Shown: piece by piece, positions 7,438 to 14,820 of the stretch
How positions within the stretch are numbered: position 1 is the first letter of the stretch
Layout: the number at the start of each line of letters is the position of its first letter
NCBI GenBank assembly: GCA_030612495.1
Contig: JAUWNT010000018.1
Location: 1-20,954, forward strand
DNA from: Candidatus Aminicenantota bacterium
GTDB lineage: Bacteria > Acidobacteriota > Aminicenantia > UBA2199
Length of the DNA: 20,954 nt
Direction: 5' to 3'
Program-made: the position numbers and the translations under genes
The notes under the pieces: generated by a model
Database searches by the model: none
Told to the model about the DNA's origin: nothing
The model's input: only the letters and a program-made list of their open reading frames with translations

Positions 7438-7812
7438 TACAAAATAGGAGATGTTCTTGAGGAAATTGGAATTGAGAAGAGGAAATCTGAGTTAACGATT
7501 TTACGCATTTTCGTTAACTCACACAATATTGTATACAATTTCCATGAATTTGTAAAATTTTATTTTTGTTACCTTTATTAGTATTAGTTTAATGATTTTT
7601 CTAAATAAAGTGCAGAAAGTTTAAGTCCGAAGTATTGAACCCATATAATGATTTCTAATTTCATTTATATATTAATATTTTCAGATAATTGTAATAATTA
7701 AATTTCAAATAATAGATATTTTAAAACTGAACTTGAAAAAAACAAAATGAATGGATACCATGAGGTTTAGTATATTTGAGAGTATATAATTAATTCATGG
7801 GGTAGAGATAAC
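7438..7812. other. 375-bp non-coding stretch with nested inverted repeats, upstream of the CHAT gene
   Basis: No coding frame is supported. It contains a perfect 10-bp stem GAGTTAACGA (7489-7498) / TCGTTAACTC (7511-7520) with a 12-nt loop, two overlapping palindromes ACAATATTGT (7523-7532) and ATTGTATACAAT (7528-7539), and an outer pair GGAAATTG (7461-7468) / CAATTTCC (7536-7543) enclosing the inner stem. Further on a TATAAT (7785-7790) lies 22 nt before the CHAT start, without a good -35. The rest is plain AT-rich sequence. Confidence 0.5.
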
Positions 7813-10731
7813 GTGAAAACTTGGTTTAGCTTAAATCTTATAGAAAAATTGGGATGTAAACATGAAGATGCTGGTGAATTCCGAGAAGCCCTTGAAATAT
7901 GGCTATATGGGTTACAATTAGCCAAGAAAGTCTATAAAATTGATCACGTGAATGTAGCTTCTATGCATATTAGGGTGAGTAATTGCATGTTACAATTAGG
8001 TGATCTTCCCAATGCAATTATCAATACTATTGTAGCTGTAGGAATCCTGGAAAGGACTAAGGGTAAAGATCATCCCAAAACAGGGACTGTATATCTAAAT
8101 CTGGCACTTATGCAAAGTAGATATGGTAATTACGAAAATGCATTAGATTCGTGCCAAAAAAGTATAAAAACTCTTACGGTTGCATATGGTAAAAATCATT
8201 ATGAGGTGGGAAAAGCTCATAGAATGATGGCAATGATTCTGGGCTTTTCTCATGATTGGAGCTCTGCGATAAAACATTGGAGAAAAACTCGTGACATTTT
8301 TACACAATGCCTTGAAAGATCAAACTCGGAAATAGGCGATACCTATTACTTTGAAGCTACTTCTTATTATGAGATTGGTAGACTATCAGAGGCAAAATTC
8401 TCCTTAAACAAAGCAATTGAAATATATAATGAATGCAAAAATTTAGAAAGTTTAATCTCTTGCTATAATGATCTTGGAGTGCTGCATTTAGTTACTGGAG
8501 AGTATGAAGAGGCTATTAAATTCTTAAAATCTAAGTTAATTGGTGAAATACATGACAATGGTATAAAATGCCGTTTGTTGAACAATCTCGCTCTTGCGTA
8601 TAGAATGCTTCATAAACCAAAACAGGCTCTTGCTATATCTCTTAAGGCTTTGAATTTATGTGAAAAAATAACAGGATTTAATGATATTAAAGCTGGTTTT
8701 AGTCATTCTGTAGTTGCTAGATCTTATATTGAACTACAGGACTGGGATAAGGTTATCTTACATTCAAACAAGGCTTTAAAAATATACAAATTAAAGGCTT
8801 GTCCCGATAAACCCAAACATATTTCTGTACTTAGCAATCTTGCTATTGCCTACTATCATCTCAAGAAATATAATAGATCGAAAGAAATTTTAGAGGAAGC
8901 AATATCAATAATTGAAAACAGTGAATTTGAAATTGAACCTACTCTTAAAATTGGTATTTTTAATGATTATGGTTCTGTTAACTTTCAATTAGGAAACAAT
9001 CATCTTGCATATAAATGGATTAAGCAAGCTTTAGATATTGGTTCGAGTACCGTTGGATTGCTCAACACTTCTGTGGCGAAAATCTTTCTTAATCTTGCTC
9101 AACTATTTAAAAAAACTGGTAATTATTATGATGCAAATAAAATGTGTAAAAATGCATTTAGGGGCTTATTGAAAGATAGGAAAAAGGCTTTTAATGTTTT
9201 GAGTTCTTTAAGCAGAAGAAATTTTACGAATTATACAGCAGAGTATTTTAGTACATGGATCAATCTTCTTAATGAGAAGAATATGAATGAGGTTAAAGAA
9301 GCTTATAAAGTATGGATGCAAATTAAGGGAGCTGCAACAGAACTTGAAATGAACATACAATTGGCTTTTGATAAAGTTGATGAAGATGAAAAAGCCAAGA
9401 TTAGAGATTATAAAAAATGTCTTAATGAATTTTCACAACTGAGGTTAATTACTTTTGAAAACTCAGAAGACGAAAGAAAAAGAAAAAAATCATTAAAAAT
9501 ATTGAATGAAAGAATTAATGAATTGGAAGTAAGATTCGGTAGATTTTTATTGTCAGTACCAAATCCTATGATTAATGTAGATGTAGATCCTGAAAATATT
9601 TTTTCTATTTTGAATGAAAATGAGTTATTTCTAGATTTTGGTCACATAGATGATGAGATGTTTTTCTTTGCAGTATCCAATCATGGGACTATACAATATA
9701 AAAAAATAAAAAATGCTACTTTATTAATAAAAAAAATTAAAATTTTAAATAAATTAATAAGAATAGCTGATCCAAATGCTCTAGATGAGTGTAAAAATCT
9801 TTACAATCTTTTAATAAAACCATTTTCAGGTATTTTTCAGAATATTAAATACTTAGTTTTATCACCAGATGCTGAATTACACTTATTACCCTGGGAAATT
9901 TTATATGATGGGAACCAATTCCTTGTTGAGAAATTTGATTCTTTCAGATATGTTTTCAGTGCACGTGAAATTTTAAAAGGAAAAAAACAGAAAAAAAAGG
10001 AAAGGTCGACAAATAGTGCAGTTGTTTTCGGTAATCCAGATTTTTCTTTTGTACCAAAAACTAAAGCAAATAGTATTTCTTGTTCAGGTTACATTTCCAA
10101 GCTTAATTCCTCTTCTTTTTTTAAATCTGTAAAAATAATGGAGATTCCCGAAACGGGTATTGAAGCTGAAAAGATAGCATTTTTATTAGGTCCTTCTACT
10201 GAATTATTTCAGGGGAAGAATGCTACTGAAAAAAATCTAATGAATTTGAAAAGTCCGGAGGTGTTACATATAGCTACTCATGGTTTATTTTTAAAGACTG
10301 ATGAATTAGAAAGTGATCCACTATTACAATCATTTATCTTCTTAGCAGGAGCAAATGTTGGGTTATATAAAGATGGTAAAACTGGAATAATGTCGGCTCT
10401 AGAGGTTTCAACAGTTAATCTTAAAGAAACGGAACTTGTTGTTCTATCTCTTTGCCAAAGTGCTGAGGGTATTATTTATTCTGTAGAGGGAGTAATAAAT
10501 ATGTGTTATGCAATTTTAATTGCGGGTGCTCGTTCAGTAATCAGCAGTCTTTGGCAAATTCCGAACCAAGATACAATGGAATTATTGTTAAGAATGTATA
10601 AAAATTGTAAGGCGGGTGCAACTGTGCCAGAAGCCCTGGTAAATGCAAAAAGAGAGATGTCGAAGAAGTTACACCCATACTACTGGGGAAGTTTAATTTA
10701 TCATGGTGAAAAAACAAAAATTTTGAGGTGA
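7813..10731 (+). CDS. TPR-CHAT caspase-like cysteine protease
   Basis: A 972-residue cytoplasmic protein without signal or membrane segment. Residues ~1-480 are tandem tetratricopeptide repeats of the ~42-residue kinesin-light-chain type (for example YLNLALMQSRYGNYENALDS, LSNLAIAYYHLKKYNRSKEI). A charged helical linker follows (~480-590), then a CHAT domain. Hallmarks are LLPWEILYDG, the catalytic histidine His823 in LHIATHG, the catalytic cysteine Cys881 in LSLCQSAEG, and the C-terminal GARSVISSLW and YYWGSLIYHG segments. Both dyad residues are intact. CHAT proteases are clan CD relatives of caspases that act in bacterial conflict and defence systems; the TPRs probably bind a trigger or substrate. 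The start is GTG with only a modest GGGG site (7799-7802). The next gene begins 3 nt after the stop. Target and trigger are unknown. Confidence 0.88.
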   Translation: MKTWFSLNLIEKLGCKHEDAGEFREALEIWLYGLQLAKKVYKIDHVNVASMHIRVSNCMLQLGDLPNAIINTIVAVGILERTKGKDHPKTGTVYLNLALMQSRYGNYENALDSCQKSIKTLTVAYGKNHYEVGKAHRMMAMILGFSHDWSSAIKHWRKTRDIFTQCLERSNSEIGDTYYFEATSYYEIGRLSEAKFSLNKAIEIYNECKNLESLISCYNDLGVLHLVTGEYEEAIKFLKSKLIGEIHDNGIKCRLLNNLALAYRMLHKPKQALAISLKALNLCEKITGFNDIKAGFSHSVVARSYIELQDWDKVILHSNKALKIYKLKACPDKPKHISVLSNLAIAYYHLKKYNRSKEILEEAISIIENSEFEIEPTLKIGIFNDYGSVNFQLGNNHLAYKWIKQALDIGSSTVGLLNTSVAKIFLNLAQLFKKTGNYYDANKMCKNAFRGLLKDRKKAFNVLSSLSRRNFTNYTAEYFSTWINLLNEKNMNEVKEAYKVWMQIKGAATELEMNIQLAFDKVDEDEKAKIRDYKKCLNEFSQLRLITFENSEDERKRKKSLKILNERINELEVRFGRFLLSVPNPMINVDVDPENIFSILNENELFLDFGHIDDEMFFFAVSNHGTIQYKKIKNATLLIKKIKILNKLIRIADPNALDECKNLYNLLIKPFSGIFQNIKYLVLSPDAELHLLPWEILYDGNQFLVEKFDSFRYVFSAREILKGKKQKKKERSTNSAVVFGNPDFSFVPKTKANSISCSGYISKLNSSSFFKSVKIMEIPETGIEAEKIAFLLGPSTELFQGKNATEKNLMNLKSPEVLHIATHGLFLKTDELESDPLLQSFIFLAGANVGLYKDGKTGIMSALEVSTVNLKETELVVLSLCQSAEGIIYSVEGVINMCYAILIAGARSVISSLWQIPNQDTMELLLRMYKNCKAGATVPEALVNAKREMSKKLHPYYWGSLIYHGEKTKILR

Positions 10732-10734
10732 AAA

Positions 10735-11220
10735 ATGAAAAAAAAAACATCAATTGGAGAAGTAATTCTTCAGGTAAAAAGGTCCATCTTAAGTGCTTTG
10801 TCTCAAAGCAAATCAAAGTTATTGCTTGAAAATTGTCAAATTAAACTCATCACAGAGATTGTTCGTGAAAGAGGGGGCGGAATGGGAATAAAAGTGCCAA
10901 TAATTGAGAGTGAGATAACCACGCAAGGGAGAATAAACTCTACTGATGTTCAAGTAATAACTCTGGACCTTGAGCCAGTAAAGGAACGGGGTTTATATAA
11001 AATTCCTGAATTTAAGAGTGAACTTACTGAGGCTATTGTCTCTATCGAAGAAGGTCTTAAAGGTACTTCAGAAGGAGAATTGAAATTTCGTCTGAACAAG
11101 GTTATTATCGAGCTAAAATTTATAGTAAACAGGGAGGGTAAGATAGGATTTGTTTTTGGGGGAAAAAACAGTTCAAATATTACCAATGTTGTCAAATTGA
11201 CTTTAAGTGAACAAAAGTAG
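10735..11220 (+). CDS. Tandem trypco2-like domain protein, coupled to the CHAT protease
   Basis: A 161-residue protein made of two similar halves. Residues ~6-82 (IGEVILQVKRSIL, then QIKLITEIVRERGGGMGIKV, then DVQVITLDLEP) and ~95-160 (ELTEAIVSIEEGL, then LKFRLNKVIIELKFIVNREG, then NVVKLTLSE) share one plan: an amphipathic helix, a hydrophobic 'E/ELxxxVxRxG' strand pair, and a closing 'xVxxLxLxx' strand. This matches my recollection of the trypco2 domain, described by Aravind and colleagues in NTP-dependent and trypsin/CHAT-linked conflict systems. Its ATG lies 3 nt after the CHAT stop and its GAGGTGA site overlaps the CHAT 3' end, so translation is probably coupled. Likely role (inference): regulator, adaptor or substrate of the CHAT protease. 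The domain name needs an HMM search. Confidence 0.65.
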   Translation: MKKKTSIGEVILQVKRSILSALSQSKSKLLLENCQIKLITEIVRERGGGMGIKVPIIESEITTQGRINSTDVQVITLDLEPVKERGLYKIPEFKSELTEAIVSIEEGLKGTSEGELKFRLNKVIIELKFIVNREGKIGFVFGGKNSSNITNVVKLTLSEQK

Positions 11221-11381
11221 AAAGAATTAAATTTATTGATGGAGCCAGGCATGCGGCATAACCTCAGTACACTAAATTTGATTATTTTATATTAAAATAC
11301 TGGTTCTTTAAGCCCAATAAATCAGTATATTTGAATTTGATCAAATAATGAAACTAATTATTAAAGATTTCGGCAGCTTAG

Positions 11382-12381
11382 TTGCAATACTTCAGCATGA
11401 ATGTTGCTGGAGTATACAAAAGGAGAGAGCCGGAGAAATCCACTTTGTACAAAATTGTCTTTAACTATTATGAATCATACGAGGAAATATATCCCGAAAG
11501 ATATGAGAAAGAATATGGATATTTTAGAACTGAGGTAAAAGAAAGTATCAAAAAATATTTAGACTGTGGTATTCTAGAGCATGGTATGGCTAGAATCTAC
11601 TGTAAAGAATATGGTAATGATTATTTTGTGGCTTTTTCATGTAAGACTCGGGTTTTTTCCCATCCTGCAGCCAGAAGCGGACATTAGTTTGGTCTGACTG
11701 GGTTATGGAAAATGTTATTAAAAATGTACCCAATAGGCAGTGGGTTTTTACCATTCCCAAAGTATTGCGCAAGTTATTTTACCGTGACCGATCACTACTT
11801 GGTTGCTTGGCGGACTGTGTCCGTGATACATTAAAAGACTTGTTTGATGCGATCTATTCTGGAGAACAATATATGCCTGGTATCATATTATCGACCCAAA
11901 CATTCGGAAATTTAAGCGTAATTTTGAAGTTCTTGATGCCATAGAGTTTTTACACCGTGTTTGTTTGCATATCCCCGCTCCCTACGAATCACTCATCAGG
12001 TATTATGGTTTTTATTCTAATGCAGCCCGGGGAAAACGTAAGAGATTGGGTTTGGAAACTGTATCTAAAGATAGTATTGATATAGAAACTGATTTTGTTG
12101 ATGATTCACCATAAAAAAAAGCTTGCCGGAAGTCCTGGGCTCAGCTTATATACAAAATTTTTGAGGTAGATCTATTTCTATGCCCGAGATATGGCTCAAA
12201 GATGAAATTTATAGCTTTTATACAAGATTATGAAGAAATTAAAAAGATCCTAAAGCATCTTGATCTTTGGCCGGTAGAATATCCCAGAATTAAAGAAGGT
12301 GATCGTGCATCTCCTGTAAATTTACCGTTTAATTTGGATTTATTGTCCAAGCAGGTAAATTCAAAACATATAAATCTGTAA
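11382..12381 (+). pseudogene. IS91-family transposase pseudogene with internal deletion, frameshifts and stop
   Basis: Successive frames give an ordered IS91-type transposase. 11382-11687 reads as the N-terminal part (TLYKIVFNYYESYEEIYPER, YLDCGILEHGMARIYC, FSCKTR). After a frameshift near 11650, 11662-11910 gives CSQKRTLVWSDWVMENVI, RQWVFTIPKVLRKLFYRD and ILSTQTFG. Another frame gives RNFEVLDAIEFLHRVCLHIP and LIRYYGFYSNAARGKRKR, a stop at 12112-12114, then the CPRYGSKMK tail to 12381. QTFG should be followed by the HUH metal-binding motif and, further on, the paired tyrosines; these are absent and the sequence jumps to the post-catalytic region, so a central deletion of perhaps 150 codons is inferred. 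The tail cysteine motif is also damaged (CPRYG against CPRCG in the 6710 copy). The element is inactive. Confidence 0.82.
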
Positions 12382-12422
12382 ATCCTTTTAGATTACTAAA
12401 GGATAAGTGCATGCTATTGTTA
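12146..12422 (+). repeat. 277-bp direct repeat, copy 2 (3' end of the IS91 pseudogene)
   Basis: The same orientation and full length as 6710-6986, offset by 5436 bp, with 11 mismatches counted and no gaps. The two copies bracket the small frameshifted gene, the CHAT protease, the trypco2-like gene and most of the IS91 pseudogene. Copy 2 runs directly into the 37-bp repeat at 12416. Confidence 0.85.
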
Positions 12423-12452
12423 CTCTTTTTGTTACACCCGTTTATTTGGGTT
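12416..12452. repeat. 37-bp direct repeat, copy 2
   Basis: Matches 5731-5767 with two differences seen. It overlaps the last 7 bp of the IS91 repeat on one side and the final codons plus stop of the YigZ gene on the other: the stop at 12442-12444 and the encoded P-K tail lie inside it. An ACCC/GGGT mini-stem is present, but no T run follows in the direction of YigZ transcription. Confidence 0.75.
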
Positions 12453-13062
12453 TTAGTTTAATATTACCTTTACTTTTATCAGAAATTAATTTATCGATTT
12501 CATTAAAATTTTCTTCTGGTATTGAAAGAACCATATTTACCCCATCAGAAAGGTAATTTTGTTTGTAAATGTTAATAGAATAATGATTTATAATTTGCAT
12601 AATCTCACCTGTGAAATCAAAAGGGAAAAAGATAGAGGCGCTTCTTCTTATAAGAACAGCTATTTTTTTAGAACTATCTAATATTTTTCTTGCAGATTGA
12701 GCATAAGCTCTTGTTAACCCACCAGTGCCAAGTTTTATACCTCCATAATATCTTATTACAGCAATGAGTACATTATAATACTCTTTAGCTTTTATCTCTT
12801 TATAAATTGGAAGGCCAGCTGTACCACCAGGTTCTCCATTATCATTGTAACGGAAATATAACTCTTTTCCATTTCCCAATCTATAGGCAAAGCAGACATG
12901 AGTGGCATCATGGTATTTCTTATTTAGATCTTTTATTATTGAAGTTGCTTCTTCTTTTGAAGTAATGCGGAATAAATAGGTGATAAACCTTGATCCTTTT
13001 TCTTTAATCTCTTCTGGGCCATAATTTTTATCAACTGTAAAAAACCTATTTTTTAATAGCAT
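12442..13062 (-). CDS. yigZ: YigZ/IMPACT family protein (UPF0029)
   Basis: A 206-residue protein of normal family length. The N-terminal UPF0029 domain shows its two signatures: DNGEPGGTAGLPI near residue 75, and RYYGGIKLGTGGLTRAYAQSA near residue 105. The C-terminal ~70 residues fit the ferredoxin-like domain of this family. YigZ/IMPACT proteins are linked to translation or stress regulation (eukaryotic IMPACT acts on GCN2), but the bacterial role is poorly defined. It is the last gene of a five-gene minus-strand run. No clear ribosome binding site precedes the ATG. The last two residues and the stop lie inside the 37-bp repeat, so the original 3' end may have been slightly altered by an insertion. 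Confidence 0.88.
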   Translation of the reverse strand: MLLKNRFFTVDKNYGPEEIKEKGSRFITYLFRITSKEEATSIIKDLNKKYHDATHVCFAYRLGNGKELYFRYNDNGEPGGTAGLPIYKEIKAKEYYNVLIAVIRYYGGIKLGTGGLTRAYAQSARKILDSSKKIAVLIRRSASIFFPFDFTGEIMQIINHYSINIYKQNYLSDGVNMVLSIPEENFNEIDKLISDKSKGNIKLKPK

Positions 13063-13102
13063 TTGGTTCTATTTAAAATAGAGTCATTTTAGGCCAACTG
13101 AG

Positions 13103-13390
13103 TTATCTGTTTTTTTCTGATTTTAAGAATTTTTCTTTACAATTTTCAGAACAAAAAAACAGGACTTCATTCTCATGTTTGTATTTAATTGCTTGACTTT
13201 CAGGTATATATGTACCGCATATAGGGTCTTTCTTCATTTGCTCTTCTTTAATTTGTGGGGGCTTATTTTTTTTGTTTGTAAAAAGATTTGGTCTTTTATG
13301 TTTCCAAAAAATTTTATATAGATTTTTGAATAAGAGATAGAATAAAACTGCAAAGATAATTATTCTTAAAAGTCTGAAAAAAGTAATCAT
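13103..13390 (-). CDS. Membrane-anchored YHS/TRASH-type metal-binding domain protein
   Basis: A 95-residue protein. Residues ~5-22 are a transmembrane helix (LLRIIIFAVLFYLLF) followed by a basic stretch, so the rest probably faces the cytoplasm. The C-terminal part is a YHS/TRASH-like motif: DPICGTYI with Cys58, then VLFFCSENCKEKF with Cys80 and Cys84, a likely metal site. Such small proteins occur near metal transport or respiratory genes; the metal and partner are unknown here. It starts 13 nt after the DUF2065 stop, so the pair is probably co-transcribed. Confidence 0.78.
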   Translation of the reverse strand: MITFFRLLRIIIFAVLFYLLFKNLYKIFWKHKRPNLFTNKKNKPPQIKEEQMKKDPICGTYIPESQAIKYKHENEVLFFCSENCKEKFLKSEKNR

Positions 13391-13403
13391 TGTAAATCTT
13401 TTT

Positions 13404-13607
13404 TTATTCGCATATCTTTGATTTTAAAAAATAAACTAATATTAAGCCTATTATTATTGCTATTAAGCCCATTAACCTTAATGTCTTAGTGCTGCTTGTC
13501 TCTATATGTTTATAAAATTTTTTAATTTTTTCAGGAAATAAAAAATAAGGTAATCCCTCAACTACCATAATTGAGCCTAAAATCAGGAATAAAAGATTAG
13601 TATTCAT
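13404..13607 (-). CDS. DUF2065 (YjeT-like) small inner-membrane protein
   Basis: A 67-residue protein with two membrane segments (LLFLILGSIMVVEGLPYFLF and LRLMGLIAIIIGLILVYFL) around a short basic loop with P-E-K. The 'xxVxEGLxxxLFPxxxKK' opening and RLMGL second helix match YjeT/DUF2065, a family of unknown function often found next to protease-modulator or metabolic genes. AAGGAA lies upstream of the ATG. It sits between the acyl-CoA dehydrogenase and YHS genes in the minus-strand run. Confidence 0.75.
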   Translation of the reverse strand: MNTNLLFLILGSIMVVEGLPYFLFPEKIKKFYKHIETSSTKTLRLMGLIAIIIGLILVYFLKSKICE

Positions 13608-13662
13608 TAATTTCCTTATATTTTATTTCAAATTTTTTTTTGTATCTAATGTCTATGTCCTG

Positions 13663-14811
13663 TTATTTTTTTAAAGTTCCAAGTATTTCGAGTGCTATAA
13701 CGTATCTTTGAATTTCATTTGTACCTTCATAAATTTGAAGCAACTTTGCATCTCTCATCATTTTTTCAACAGGATACTCTTTCATATAACCATATCCACC
13801 GAATAATTGCACGGCATCGACAGTTACCTTCATAGCAGTATCAGTTGCAACGATCTTTGCCATAGCAGACTCCTTTGATGCCTTAAGTTTGTTGTCAAGC
13901 ATCCATGCGGATCTATATACAAGAAGACGTGCTGCATCGATTTCTGTTGCCATATCTGCTAGTTTAAAGGAGTTATATTGAAATGAGGCAATAGGTTTAC
14001 CAAACTGAACCCTGTTTTGGCTGTATTTCAATGCCTCCTCATAAGCAGCTCGTGCTACTCCAATACCACCAGCTCCAACCGAAGGTCTTGCATAGTCAAG
14101 AGTCTTCATTGCAATTATAAAACCAAATCCCTCTCTTCTTAGTATGTTTTCTGCAGGAACTTTCACATCATCAAAAAAGATTTCTGCAGTATTTGAAGCT
14201 CTGTGTCCCATCTTGTTTTCATGTTTACCAACCGTAATTCCAGGAAGATCCATTGGAATTATAAAGGCTGATAGCCCTCTTGTGCCTCTATTTTTATCAG
14301 TTGAAGCAAAAATCACACTCAGTTTTGAAACACCTGCATTTGTTATAAAGGTTTTAGAGCCATTAATTATATAATAATCTCCATCTTTTTTTGCTGTTGT
14401 TTTTATTGCAGAATTGTCTGATCCAGCTTCTCTTTCTGTAAGACCAAAACATGCGAAAGTCATTTCCTTTATTAATGGTGGTAAAAATTTTTTTTTCTGT
14501 TCTTCTGTACCAAATAAAATTATTGGTGTTATTGCTAAAGTATTTGCCATTATTGATGTATACATTCCAGCACAGCCCCATGCTAGTTCTTCGCATGCAA
14601 TAGCATTATCAAGATTTGAAAAACCTATTCCTCCATATTCAACCGGGATACCTGAAGTAAGAAATCCAATTTCAAATGCTTTTTGCATTACATCATATGG
14701 AAATTCATTCTTTTCATCATATTCTGCAGAAACAGGTCTTATTTCTTTTTCAGCAAATTGATGAGTTAATTCTTTTAGTTCTAATTGTTCTTCTTTTAAA
14801 GAAAAATCCAT
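13663..14811 (-). CDS. Acyl-CoA dehydrogenase
   Basis: A 382-residue enzyme with the complete family layout: a helical N-domain (FSLKEEQLELKELTHQFAEK), a middle beta-domain with FGLTEREAGSDNSAI and the KTFITNAG flavin-contact segment, and a C-terminal helical domain with RVQFGKPIASFQ, QLFGGYGYMKEYPVEKMMRD and IYEGTNEIQR. The glutamate of YEGTNE (residue 362) is the usual catalytic base of short/medium-chain enzymes. It is an FAD-dependent alpha,beta-dehydrogenation step of fatty-acid or branched-chain acyl-CoA oxidation, passing electrons to ETF. The chain-length class cannot be set by eye. GGAG lies before the ATG, which is 9 nt after the stop of the kinase gene, so the two are very likely co-transcribed. 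No ETF or thiolase genes are in the window. Confidence 0.93.
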   Translation of the reverse strand: MDFSLKEEQLELKELTHQFAEKEIRPVSAEYDEKNEFPYDVMQKAFEIGFLTSGIPVEYGGIGFSNLDNAIACEELAWGCAGMYTSIMANTLAITPIILFGTEEQKKKFLPPLIKEMTFACFGLTEREAGSDNSAIKTTAKKDGDYYIINGSKTFITNAGVSKLSVIFASTDKNRGTRGLSAFIIPMDLPGITVGKHENKMGHRASNTAEIFFDDVKVPAENILRREGFGFIIAMKTLDYARPSVGAGGIGVARAAYEEALKYSQNRVQFGKPIASFQYNSFKLADMATEIDAARLLVYRSAWMLDNKLKASKESAMAKIVATDTAMKVTVDAVQLFGGYGYMKEYPVEKMMRDAKLLQIYEGTNEIQRYVIALEILGTLKK

Positions 14812-14820
14812 TTTTATCTC

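Noticed and set aside
7489..7520. Integron attC-like site, suggested by the GTTAAC cores in the inverted repeat
   Set aside because: The R' (GTTRRRY) and R'' (RYYYAAC) boxes do not fit in the right order, there is no L'/L'' pair with an extrahelical base, and no integrase or cassette array is visible.
11221..11381. Possible attachment site or left IS91 terminus around the GGCATGCGGCATAACC stretch and the ATACTG/CAGTAT pair
   Set aside because: The inverted repeat is only 6 bp, no second copy of the stretch was found in the window, and the pseudogene's true left end cannot be placed.
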